Source of the DNA: Eretmocerus hayati
Taxonomy: Eukaryota; Arthropoda; Insecta; Hymenoptera; Aphelinidae
Reading direction: 5' to 3'
Assembly: GCA_029851415.1 (NCBI GenBank)
Contig: CM056742.1
Coordinates: forward strand, 82,822,748 to 82,886,747
Length of the DNA stretch: 64,000 nt
Shown in pieces: positions 17,923 through 30,500 of the stretch. A program made the translations under genes and the position numbers. Numbering within the stretch: position 1 is the first letter of the stretch; every line of letters begins with the position of its first letter. Under the pieces are notes generated by a model. That model was given only the letters and a program-made list of their open reading frames with translations. It was not told the origin of the DNA and searched no databases.

Positions 17923-18299
17923 GAGGATGGCGTATACTGACCGAAATTCGTCTGCTAAATTACCCCATAATCGTATTTGAAGAACTACGGCTCTAAAATT
18001 TATCGAATCGATCCTAAATTTTCCACGGAGTTAAAAGATCCTCGTGGAAATGGTGGAAAGTCAGTGATTTCCTTAAGAAAGATCTGTGTCAGTCAAAAAC
18101 TGTCTCGAAAGTCAAAACTCTTTGAGGTTAGGCTACTATTATACTCACAGTGTGGGATCCCTGTGCGCTGGATTGCTCCACGAGGAACTTTCCACCAATC
18201 CTACAGGTGTCTTCTACCTCTGGCTGGAATTTTGACACGATCCGATCAATTTCCGAGGCGTAGTCTTATAAATACGAGTTTGGGGTTACACGAGTGAGT
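17923..18299. other. Unassigned Polinton 3' region
   Basis: A 106-codon frame (17977-18297, plus) contains YGSKIYRIDP and DPRGNGGKS but no family I recognise. It could be the decayed C-terminus of the ATPase gene or another Polinton gene. Evidence is too thin for a gene call. Confidence 0.3.
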
Positions 18300-18945
18300 G
18301 TTCTGTATCGCAAAGTCGATAATCTACACAAAACCTAATCGAACCGTCTTTCTCGATTTTGATCACTACTGGTGAATACCAGGAACTTATTGATTCACTG
18401 ATAACCCCTTGCTTTTCCATTTCTCCGATGACTCATTCGACTTTCTTCCTCAAATGTACAGAAATCCTACAGAGAACTGACTCTTATGCTCTAACGAAGA
18501 TTGATAAAACTGATCATTTTGGTCTGAAAGCAACCCAACTGAATCTCGTTGAAACACTACCAGAAGAAAATCCGGTAATGTGACTGAATCTTCTAGTATA
18601 CGACTAACTTGGGGTGTTTTGGATAAGATTTCACCAACAATAGTCCCTGCGTGATCAAAATAGCGTGACTCATTAACAATCGTTGATATACTATGAATGG
18701 CCTTATCTATTGCTGTAATGACACCTGTTCTACAGAGAAAATCTGTACCGATGCAATCGTCATTGATATTAGCTACGTACACTGACTGTTCTACTCTGTG
18801 GATACCCACGTCAACCCAAATAGGAATCTCACAGATAGGTCTAAAAACCTCTCCAGTTGTGTATCTCAGAGTCGAAAAATCAGAAGGAACTCGACTGCTA
18901 TGAACTAGACTGTAAATGAGAAAAGATAATTTGATACATTTCACT
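18300..18945 (-). pseudogene. Ty3/gypsy pol fragment (protease to start of reverse transcriptase)
   Basis: Read on the minus strand, 18944-18450 carries the end of a retropepsin-like domain (phrases QSVYVANINDDC and GTDFLCR, the usual strand before the flap-side Gly-x-Asp-Phe-Leu). It is followed by the linker LPDFLLVVFQRDSVGL that precedes reverse transcriptase in gypsy pol. After a frameshift near 18430, a second frame from 18420 gives EKQGVISES, WYSPVV and RFCVDYR, the first conserved blocks of reverse transcriptase. Homology stops near 18300. The catalytic DTG of the protease and the YVDD box of the polymerase are not present in this piece. It is a truncated, frameshifted relic. Confidence 0.65.
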
Positions 18946-19769
18946 TCATCTGATTGCGTGATTTTATCACGAGTCGGGAAAGAACTGTGAAACCAAAAAA
19001 GTCACAGAAATTGTGACTTCTTTTCTGCCGCGCTCGCATCCTGGTTGGGGCGGAATATGCAGGACCCACACAACAACCCTGTTGTAGAGGAACCATGGAT
19101 GAAAAGGAAGACTTTCATTCTACCCAATGATGAGTGATTACTCAATCTAATGATAAATGTGGGAAGATGATCGGATCCCAAAATCATGATCATTTTCCTG
19201 ACATTTGCGATTCCTTCGTGGTCCAATCTATTTCATTCATACTCTGTATTATACACAGGTATAAGAAGCAAAGCAATCTTTCAACAGATGCACAATTCTG
19301 ACGCCAATGCTTCGTAGATGAAAAATGCAGTTTTCTAAGGTACTTTCTAGAAGTATATTAGACTCAATCGGGTTCAATGTAGTGGAATCAGTTCTAATTT
19401 CAATCAATTGATGTTAAATGTTAGAGAGGCGTCTCTCTGGTATATTAAACTGAAGCTGGATTGTTTGTACCGAGAGATATGAATGAAGAACCGGTCATTA
19501 CTGCTTCTTCACTCGATAGTAGGAGGGAAAGCGCATTTTGAATCACGATAACTGATTATCACGTGCACAAAGGAAGAACCTCCTCTTCCCTGAGGCTCCA
19601 AGAGTTGTACAACTGAAGGGCGCAGTCGCAGGATCACACATTTCTGGGCTGATTTGCGGGTTCGAACAAATACTTAATCTTACACATAAGAAGGCACGCT
19701 GAATGGAATCCTCCCATCTCGCACATTTTGATTATTCGGTTAGATTGAGTATGACCGTATTCATCCGAA
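18946..19769. other. No gene recognised; possible gypsy 5' remnant
   Basis: By position this could hold the decayed gag of the minus-strand gypsy fragment, but no zinc knuckle or other motif is visible. A short stem pairs AAGTCACA and TGTGACTT (about 18998-19020). Confidence 0.3.
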
Positions 19770-19850
19770 TGTAAGCCGCACCCGCCTATAAGCTGCACCC
19801 CACTTTCCAAACCATTAATTTTGATTTCTTTCTACCCGAATATAAGCCGC
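19770..19850. repeat. Short repeated motif (TATAAGCCGCAC-like, three copies)
   Basis: CGAATGTAAGCCGCACCC, GCCTATAAGCTGCACCCC and CGAATATAAGCCGCAC occur within 80 bp. Similar motif clusters are found in subterminal parts of DNA transposons. It lies just outside the large palindrome and is not mirrored on its other side. Confidence 0.45.
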
Positions 19851-19920
19851 ACAATATTTTTGAAATAGTTAAATGAATTCTAAACAGAATTGAGAGAATC
19901 AGTTCACATATACAGTCGAA

Positions 19921-22900
19921 TGTTAGATGTGAGTGCTCCATCACTGTAATTATAATCGTCTGGTCATGCCGTTTCATAAGACAGTATATTCAACTGATTG
20001 GGACAACAGTACCTATCGAGATTCCCCGAAGTGATTGCGTGTTCAAGAGAGCTCAGATGATCGGAAGTTTCACCCGGTTCGCAGGGGAACACGCCATCTG
20101 ATTCATGGAAGAATAGAATACACATGTATTTAGGAGGACTGCTCAACAAGATCGAAGCTATACCTCATCCGTTGATAGTTGGCAACGTCGCGATCTTGGA
20201 CACTCGTGTATGCTAGTATCAAGTGTGAAGCCCGAGTACAGTGATATTCAAAAGCACACAGCCCTCAGTCGACCAGGTTGACACGGATCATAGGTCCATA
20301 TCAAGTTACAACCCAGAATATCCATATACCCCATGATAAAATGGGAATTGAGAAGGTGTTGGGGCTCCTCCTTGCGCACCATCACCATGAGATGCTGCCT
20401 ATCTCATCTTCTCTTATTCGGATTATCACCGATATGCCCGTTTCAGATTCAAAGAATCGAAGATTTCTTCATCTCTCTGTTCTCTTCCAATTCCAAGATT
20501 TGTTTATTTATTCACAATACAAACAGGGATACAGCATGATACGAATACAATCATCTAAATTGAGAGACATGCATGGTCCGCCCCCTCCCCAAAATCCCTA
20601 TATCAGGGTTGCCAACGTAAAATCAAAATCAGTGTTGCCAACTTGACGTCACGAAGAGTGCCTAAGCGAGATCGAATGTCCCTAGATTTTTCTGCGATCT
20701 ACAGAACACTTGTCTAAGTGTCATCTATGTATTTTCAAAGTGTCTTTGAGTTTTGTGTATATGTATTTCCGATCTTATTATATGTATTTATACGTTGATG
20801 TTAAATATTCGATTTGCTGCCAATTCTTGCCGTGGCAACGGTTGGTGCTCGGCCTCACGGAGCCTTTACGAACACAGCCCGAGCTTTCGAATCCGTTGGC
20901 GAAGGTTAGGAGCAATCAATTTTTATGAATTTCGTTCAAATATTTGTATTATGCGCACGCAGGAGATGATTTGAGGGCATTTTTTAATGACTTTTTTCAA
21001 GAATCCGAGACACCGTCATTGTCAGCATCGAAGGTAGCCGAGTAACTATTTACGGTTTACGGGGCTGCCTCACTTTCAGATGCGACGTCTTCCAGGTGTT
21101 CGAGTTTGATTTGTTTAGTAGTTTCGGAAAATTCCATTTCAAGTCATTCAAGGTAGGACAATCCTCATCTTGTCGAGGTTAATTTTGATTGTTATGGGAA
21201 AATGTTATGATGATATATGACTATGAATGATTATTAGATTCGAAAGATCACATTGTGCGAACCAAAAACGATTTGAAAACATACGTGATCAACCATTCAA
21301 TTCAAACGCAAATCAAGTCCTTTCTTCGATTTATAAGAACATTTTCAGAGTCCAATACCCCTTTCTGGAGCATTTACAAGCCTAGCATTGCGAGGCATTA
21401 CACTAGTTACAATCAGGAAAATTAGTTCTAGGGCATAACTATAGTATTTGGTATTTTTGGGCTGTCGTCTTGACATTTTCATCTATTTCCTTCCCTATTA
21501 TGAGTATGATATAAGTCAATCGTTGCAATTTCCGTGAAAATGCTATCAATTAGTGTATATATGTGAAAGAAAGAGGAGGAAACCCATTGGAAACGCTGTG
21601 AAGTTCATACATGATGTATATTCGGAATATGTGTTATATATATATATTCCGAATATACATCGTGTATGAACTTCACAGCGTTTCCAATGGGTTTCCTTCT
21701 TTTCCTTTCACATATATACACTAATCGATATCATTGTCATGGAAATCGCAACGACTGACTTATATCATACTCATAATAAAGAAGGAAATAGATGAGAATG
21801 TCAAGACGACAGCCCAAAAATACCATATACTATAGTTATGCCCTAGAATTAATTTTCTTGATTGTAACTAGCGTAATGCCTGACGTTGCTCGGCTTGTAA
21901 ATGCTCCAGAAAGGGGGATTGGACTCTGGAAATGTTCTTATAAATCGAAAAAAGGACTTGATTTGCATTTGAATTGAATGGTTGATCATGTATGTTTTCA
22001 AATTGTTTTTGGTTCGCACAATGTGATCTTTCGAATCTAATAATCATTCAGAGTCATATATCATCATAACATTTTCCCATAACAATCAAAATTAACCTCG
22101 ACAAGATGAGGATTGTCCTACCTTGAATAACTTGAAATGAAATTTTTCGAAACTACTAAACAAATCAAACTCGAACACCTGGAAGACGTCGCATCTGAAA
22201 GTGAGGCGGCCCCGTAAACCGTAAAAAGTTACTCGGCTTCCTTCGATGCTGACAATAACGGTGTCTCGGATTCTTGAAAAAAGTCATTAAAAATGCCCTC
22301 AAATCGTCTCCTGCGTGCGCATAATACAAATATTTGAACAAATTTCATAAAAATTGATTGCTCCTAACCTTCGCCAACGGATTCGAGAGCTCGGGCTGTG
22401 TTCGTAAAGGCTCCGTGAGGCCGAGCACCAACCGTTGCCACGGCAAGAATTGGCAGCAAATCGAATATTTAACATCAACGTATAAATACATATAATAAGA
22501 TCGGAAATACATATACACAAAACTCAAAGACACGTTGAAAATACATAGATGACACTTAGACAAGTGTTCTGTAGATCGCAGAAAAATCTAGGGACATTCG
22601 ATCTCGCTTAGGGACTCTTCGTGACGTCAAGTTGGCAACACTGATTTTGATTTTACGTTGGCAACCCTGATATAGGGATTTTGGGGGGGGGGGCGGACCA
22701 TGCATGTCTCTCAATTTAGATAATTGTATTCGTATCATGCTGTATCCCTACATTGTATTGTGAATAAATAAACAAATCTTGGAATTGGGAGAGAACAGAG
22801 AGATGAAGAAATCTTCGATTCCTTGAATCTGAAACCGGCATATCGGTGATAATCCGAATAAGAGAAGATGAGATAGGCAGCATCTCATGGTGATGGTGCG

Positions 22901-23354
22901 CAAGGAGGAGCCCCAACACCTTCTCAATTCCCATTTTATCATGGGGTATATGGATATTCTGGGTTGTAACTTGATATGGACCTATGAACCGTGTCAACCT
23001 GGTCGACTGAGGGCTGTGTGCTTTTGAATATCACTGTACTCGGGCTTCACACTCGATACTAGCATACACGAGTGTCCAAGATCGCGACGTTGACAACTAT
23101 CAACGGATGAGGTATAGCTTCGATCTTGTTGAGCAGTCCTCCTAAATACATGTGTATTCTATTCTTCCATGAATCAGATGGCGTGTTCCCCTGCGAACCG
23201 GGTGAAACTTCCGATCATCTGAGCTCTCTTGAACACCCAATCACTTCGGGGAATCTCGATAGGTACTGTTGTCCCAATTAGTTGAATATACTGTCTTATG
23301 AAACGGCATGACAAGATGATTATTATTACAGTGATGGAGCACTCACATCTAACA
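19921..23354. repeat. 3.4-kb near-perfect palindrome (foldback-like)
   Basis: The left arm (19921 to about 21637) is repeated in reverse complement on the right (about 21638-23354). The outer ends TGTTAGATGTGAGTGCTCC and GGAGCACTCACATCTAACA are exact mirrors. Arms differ by scattered substitutions and homopolymer indels, roughly 2-3% by eye. Homology stops on both sides at the same base. AAT at 19919-19921 and 23354-23356 could be a 3-bp target duplication, weakly. Mirrored open frames inside (20278-20646 with 22716-22997, and 20710-20928 with 22345-22563) show no protein family. Options are a foldback transposon, an inverted duplication, or an element with very long terminal repeats and almost no centre. 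Confidence 0.85.
21616..21662. other. AT-rich palindrome centre
   Basis: The arms meet at a near-uninterrupted dyad: TGTATATTCGGAATA on the left, an AT-rich spacer of roughly 13 bp (TGTGTTATATATA), then TATTCCGAATATACA. Such a spacer-poor centre is prone to cruciform extrusion. Confidence 0.75.
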
Positions 23355-24210
23355 ATTATTATTGGGTGATAAAACTAACCGGAGTGGAAAATAACCCAGA
23401 AAACGAACAAGCGGATGAGATTATGTACGAATTTCGTCTTTTACTTTGAACTCGAAAATATTTATATTATTCATACAGGAACATCACCATCTCAGTTGTG
23501 GTGAATGGTTACACTTATTTAATTCTTGCTGAACCTATATCTGAGGTAAAACCAATAGGTAAATCTGCACAAGGAATGTAAGACTTGGGAGTACGGGAAT
23601 TAAGATACCGAGTCAATTAGATATAGCAATTCGATTAAATGCCATTTATCAGTGTGCACTCCAATTATGAAGATGGATGAGTCAGTTTTGCGGCACCATT
23701 AGAATATGACCAGTGATTTTCTCAATGTCACTTATCGCCCACGTACCTGACGGGGTCAATTGAATTTCCGTCAACGCGTAAGATTCCTCCCTAAGTGGCA
23801 TGATTGTCATGGAATCATCCGATCAAGAGAACCATGGGTGATTAGTCCGAATGGAAATGAAGACACTCGGGGATGCCAGGCCAATTACCCGTTAATAATC
23901 TTGTACTCCAGATTTCCTTTGCCATACTTCCATGAGAAAAAGAACGGAAATCCGAGGGCACTCCCAAACTGTGAGTTATATGAGACAGCCGTGGAAGAGA
24001 GAGAGTGCTACAGAGCAGAGCCATTATATTTCCACGTCGTCGATAGCTGTAAAATACTCCGAATTGTATTGGTTCTAAATGTATCGGGAATCTCGGCATA
24101 CTGGGGAGGAGTTGACAAACCAGGCCCCTTATACAACTACTGTTAATACTTTTCTACTTACAAAACTGCAATTCGGGGAAATCAAGATTCAAGCTATTTG
24201 GATATGCGTA
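23355..24210. other. No gene recognised
   Basis: Spacer between the palindrome and the satellite. The longest frame (23760-24146, plus, 128 codons, beginning at TTG) and its minus-strand counterpart (24099-23842) show no family motif. I leave it unannotated. Confidence 0.4.
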
Positions 24211-24284
24211 CGGATACCACATCGATTTCTCGATCACGAGTACAAGATTGGGTTCTCGATCACGGATACCACAGCGAGTTCTCG

Positions 24285-27200
24285 ATCACGAGTACCACAT
24301 TGAGTTCTTGATCACGGATACCACCTTGAGTTCTCGATCACGAGTTTCAAATTGGGTTCTCGAGCACGAGTACCACATTGAGTTCTCGATCACGGATACC
24401 ACATTGAGTTCTCGATCACGAGTGCCACATATGGTTCTCGATCACGAATACCACATTAAGTTCTCGATCGGGGTTACTACATTGAGTTCTCGATCTCTAG
24501 TACCACATTGAGTTCTCGATCACGGATACTACATTGAGTTCTCGAACAAGAGTACCACATTGGGTTCTCGATCACGAGTACCACATTCAGTTCTTCGTCA
24601 CCGGTACCACATTGAGTTCTCGAACATGGAGACTACATTGAAATCTCGATCACGAGTACCACAGTGAGTTCAGGATCACGGATACGACATTGAGTTCTCG
24701 AACAACAGTACCACATTGGGTTCTCGATCACGAATACCACATTGAAACCTCGATCACGGATACTACATTGAGTTCTCGATCAAGACTACCACATTGAGTT
24801 CTTGATCACGGATATCTCATTGAGTTCTCGCTCACGAGTACCACATCGAGTTCTCTATCACGAGTACCACATCGAGTTCTTGATCACGGATACCACATTG
24901 AGTTCTCGATCACGAGTACCGTTTCGAGTTCTCGATCTCGATTACCACATTGAGTTCTCGATCACGAGCATCACATTGAGTTCTCGGTCAAGAATACCAC
25001 GGCGAGCTCTCGGTCACGGATACCACATTGGGTTCTCGATGATGGATACCACATCGATTTCTCGATCACGAGTACCACATTGGGTTCTCTATCACGAGTA
25101 CCACATCGAGTTCTTGATCACGGATACCACATTGAGTTCTCGATTACGAGTACCGTTTCGAATTCTCGATCTCGATTACCACATTGAGTTCTCGATCACG
25201 AGCATCACATTGAGTTCTCGATCAAGAATACCACGTCGAACTCTCGGTCACGGATACCACATTGGGTTCTCGATCACGGATACCACAGCGAGTTCTCGAA
25301 CACGAGTACCACATTAAGTTCTTGATCACGGATACCACCTTGAGTTCTCGATCACGAGTTTCGAATTGGGTTCTCGAGCACGGATACCACCTTGAAATCT
25401 CGATCACGAGTTTCAAATTGGGTTCTCGAGCACGAGTACCACATTGAGTTCTCGATCACGAGTGCCACATTTGGTTCTCGATCACGAATACCACATTGAG
25501 TTCTCGATCGGGGTACTACATTGAGTTCTCGATCTCTAGTACCACATTGAGTTCTCGATCACGGATACTACATTGAGTTCTCGAACAAGAGTACCAAATT
25601 GAGTTCTCGATCTCTAGTACCACATTGAGTTCTCGATCACGGATACTACATTGAGTTCTCGAACAAGAGTACCACATTGGGTTCTCGATCACGAGTACCA
25701 CATTCAGTTCTTCGTCACCGGTACCACATTGAGTTCTCGAACACGGAGACTACATTGAAATCTCGATCACGAGTACCACAGTGAGTTCACGATTACGGAT
25801 ACTACATTGAGTTCTCGAACAAGAGTACCACATTGGGTTCTCGATCACGAGTACCACCTTGAGTTCCTGATCACGGATACCACATTGAGTTCTCGATCAC
25901 GAGTACCACATCGAGTTCTCGATCACGGATACCACATTGAGTTTTTGGTCACGAATACCACATTGAATTCTCGATCACGAATACCACTTTGAGTTCTCGA
26001 TCACGAATACTAACTTGAGTTCTCGATCTTGATCACCACATTGAGTTCTCGATTACGAGCATCACGTTGAGTTCTCGATCAAGAATACCACATCGAGTTC
26101 ACGGTCACGGTTACCACCCCGAGCTCTCGATCACGAATACCACTTCGAGCTCTCGATCACGGATACTACATTGAGTTCTCGATCACGCTAACAACATTGA
26201 GTTCATGATCACGGATACCCCATTGAGTTCTCGCTCACGAGTACCACATCGAGTTCCTGATCACGGATACCACATTGAGTTCACGAGTACTACATTGAGT
26301 TTTCGATCACGAGTACCACATTAAGTTCTAGATCACGGATACGACAGTGAGTTCTCGATCACGGATACCACATTGGGTTCTCGATAACGGATACCACATC
26401 GTTTTCTCCATCACGAGTACCACATTAAGTTTTCGATCACGGATACCACATTGACAACTCGATCACGAGTACCACATTGAGTTGTCCATCATGGATACCA
26501 CATTGAGTTCTCGATCACGAGTACCACATTGGGTTCTAGATCACGAGTACCACATTGAGTTCTCGATCACGGATACCACAGCAAGTTCTCGATCACGAGT
26601 ACCACATTAAGTTCTTGATCACGGATACCACCTTGAGTTCTCGATCACGGATACCACATTGAGTTCTCGATCACGAGTACCGTTTTGAGTTCTCGATCTC
26701 GATCACCACATTGAGTTCTCGATCACGAAAACCACAGTGTTTCTCGGTCACGAATTCCACATCGAGTTCTTGATCACGAGCATCACATTGAGTTCTCGAT
26801 CAAGAATACCACGGCGAGCTCTCGAAAACGGGTACGACATTGAGTTCTTGAACAAGAGTACCACATTGGGTTCTCGATCACGGATTCCACATTGAGTTCT
26901 CGATCACGAGTACCACACCGAGTTCCTGATCACGGATACCACATTGAGTTCTCGATCACGAGTAACACATCGAGTTCTCGATCACGGTTACCACATTGAG
27001 TTCTCGATCACGAGTACCGTTCTGAGCTCTCGATCTCGATTACCACATTGAGTTCTCGATCACGAGCATCACATTGAGTTCTCGATCAAGAATACCACGG
27101 CGAGGTCTCGGTCACGGATACCACATTGGGTTCTCGTTTACGGATACCACATCGATTCCTCGATCACGAGTACCACATTTCTTTCTCGATCACGAGTACC

Positions 27201-27550
27201 ACATTTAGTTCTCGATTACGGATACCACAGCGAGTTCTCGATCGCGGTTACCACATTGAGTTCTTGATCACGGAAACCACCTTGAGTTCTCGATCACGAG
27301 TTTCAAATTGGGTTCTCGAGCACGAGTACCACTTCGAGTTCTCAATCACGGATATCATATTGAGTTCTCGATCACGAGTGCCACATTTTTTTCCGATCAC
27401 GAATACCACATTGAGTTCTCGATCGGGGTTACTACATTGAGTTCTGGATCTCTAGTATCACATTGAGTTCTCGATCACGGATACTACATTGAGTTCTCGA
27501 ACAAGAGCACCACATTGGGTTCTCGATCACGAGTACCACATTGAGTTCTT
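24285..27550. repeat. 3.3-kb satellite block, copy A
   Basis: Variant landmarks in this block recur 3,267-3,293 bp downstream: 25222 matches 28515, 25516 matches 28809, 25807 matches 29100 and 27126 matches 30419. The offset shifts by exactly one 26-bp unit near 24,850/28,115, where copy B has one extra unit. Confidence 0.8.
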
Positions 27551-30500
27551 CGTCACGGGTACCACATTGAGTTCTTGATCACGGATACCACCTTGAGTCC
27601 TCGATCACGAGTTTCAAATTGGGTTCTCGAGCACGAGTACCACATTGAGTTCTCGATCACGGATACCACATTGAGTTCTCGATCACGAGTGCCACATATG
27701 GTTCTCGATCACGAATACCACATTAACTTCTCGATCGGGGTTACTACATTGAGTTCTCGATCTCTAGTACCACATTGAGTTCTCGATCACGGATACTACA
27801 TTGAGTTCTCGAACAAGAGTACCACATTGGGTTCTCGATCACGAGTACCACATTCAGTTCTTCGTCACCGGTACCACATTGAGTTCTCGAACATGGAGAC
27901 TACATTGAAATCTCGATCACGAGTACCACAATGAGTTCAGGATCACGGATACGACATTGAGTTCTCGAACAACAGTACCACATTGGGTTCTCGATCACGA
28001 ATACCACATTGAAACCTCGATCACGGATACTACATTGAGTTCTCGATCAAGACTACCACATTGAGTTCTTGATCACGGATATCTCATTGAGTTCTCGCTC
28101 ACGAGTACCACATCGAGTTCCTGATCACGAGTACCACATCGAGTTCTCTATCACGAGTACCACATCGAGTTCTTGATCACGGATACCACATTGAGTTCTC
28201 GATCACGAGTACCGTTTCGAGTTCTCGATCTCGATTACCACATTGAGTTCTCGATCACGAGCATCACATTGAGTTCTCGGTCAAGAATACCACGGCGAGC
28301 TCTCGGTCACGGATACCACATTGGGTTCTCGATGATGGATACCACATCGATTTCTCGATCACGAGTACCACATTGGGTTCTCTATCACGAGTACCACATC
28401 GAGTTCTTGATCACGGATACCACATTGAGTTCTCGATTACGAGTACCGTTTCGAATTCTCGATCTCGATTACCACATTGAGTTCTCGATCACGAGCATCA
28501 CATTGAGTTCTCGATCAAGAATACCACGTCGAACTCTCGGTCACGGATACCACATTGGGTTCTCGATCACGGATACCACAGCGAGTTCTCGAACACGAGT
28601 ACCACATTAAGTTCTTGATCACGGATACCACCTTGAGTTCTCGATCACGAGTTTCGAATTGGGTTCTCGAGCACGGATACCACCTTGAAATCTCGATCAC
28701 GAGTTTCAAATTGGGTTCTCGAGCACGAGTACCACATTGAGTTCTCGATCACGAGTGCCACATTTGGTTCTCGATCACGAATACCACATTGAGTTCTCGA
28801 TCGGGGTACTACATTGAGTTCTCGATCTCTAGTACCACATTGAGTTCTCGATCACGGATACTACATTGAGTTCTCGAACAAGAGTACCACATTGAGTTCT
28901 CGATCTCTAGTACCACATTGAGTTCTCGATCACGGATACTACATTGAGTTCTCGAACAAGAGTACCACATTGGGTTCTCGATCACGAGTACCACATTCAG
29001 TTCTTCGTCACCGGTACCACATTGAGTTCTCGAACACGGAGACTACATTGAAATCTCGATCACGAGTACCACAGTGAGTTCACGATCACGGATACTACAT
29101 TGAGTTCTCGAACAAGAGTACCACATTGGGTTCTCGATCACGAGTACCACCTTGAGTTCCTGATCACGGATACCACATTGAGTTCTCGATCACGAGTACC
29201 ACATCGAGTTCTCGATCACGGATACCACATTGAGTTTTTGGTCACGAATACCACATTGAATTCTCGATCACGAATACCACTTTGAGTTCTCGATCACGAA
29301 TACTAACTTGAGTTCTCGATCTTGATCACCACATTGAGTTCTCGATTACGAGCATCACGTTGAGTTCTCGATCAAGAATACCACATCGAGTTCACGGTCA
29401 CGGTTACCACCCCGAGCTCTCGATCACGAATACCACTTCGAGCTCTCGATCACGGATACTACATTGAGTTCTCGATCACGCTAACAACATTGAGTTCATG
29501 ATCACGGATACCCCATTGAGTTCTCGCTCACGAGTACCACATCGAGTTCCTGATCACGGATACCACATTGAGTTCACGAGCACTACATTGAGTTTTCGAT
29601 CACGAGTACCACATTAAGTTCTAGATCACGGATACGACAGTGAGTTCTCGATCACGGATACCACATTGGGTTCTCGATAACGGATACCACATCGTTTTCT
29701 CCATCACGAGTACCACATTAAGTTTTCGATCACGGATACCACATTGACAACTCGATCACGAGTACCACATTGAGTTGTCCATCATGGATACCACATTGAG
29801 TTCTCGATCACGAGTACCAGATTGGGTTCTAGATCACGAGTACCACATTGAGTTCTCGATCACGGATACCACAGCAAGTTCTCGATCACGAGTACCACAT
29901 TAAGTTCTTGATCACGGATACCACCTTGAGTTCTCGATCACGGATACCACATTGAGTTCTCGATCACGAGTACCGTTTTGAGTTCTCGATCTCGATCACC
30001 ACATTGAGTTCTCGATCACGAAAACCACAGTGTTTCTCGGTCACGGATTCCACATCGAGTTCTTGATCACGAGCATCACATTGAGTTCTCGATCAAGAAT
30101 ACCACGGCGAGCTCTCGAAAACGGGTACGACATTGAGTTCTTGAACAAGAGTACCACATTGGGTTCTCGATCACGGATTCCACATTGAGTTCTCGATCAC
30201 GAGTACCACACCGAGTTCCTGATCACGGATACCACATTGAGTTCTCGATCACGAGTAACACATCGAGTTCTCGATCACGGTTACCACATTAAGTTCTCGA
30301 TCACGAGTACCGTTCTGAGCTCTCGATCTCGATTACCACATTGAGTTCTCGATCACGAGCATCACATTGAGTTCTCGATCAAGAATACCACGGCGAGGTC
30401 TCGGTCACGGATACCACATTGGGTTCTCGTTTACGGATACCACATCGATTTCTCGATCACGAGTACCACATTTCTTTCTCGATCACGAGTACCACATTGA

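Noticed and set aside
20278..20928. Open frames in the palindrome arms (and their mirror copies at 22345-22997)
   Set aside because: Two overlapping frames are open at once, no family motif is visible, and the mirrored presence is just the palindrome. The Pro and Gly runs come from the homopolymer C/G tract near 20,580 and 22,685.
19921..23354. Palindrome as a pure assembly or read-through artefact
   Set aside because: Arms differ by numerous substitutions and not only sequencing-type indels, and the homology has matching sharp borders. It is not excluded without reads, so kept as a finding.
23760..24146. 128-codon frame between palindrome and satellite
   Set aside because: TTG start, an equally long open frame on the other strand, and no recognisable domain.
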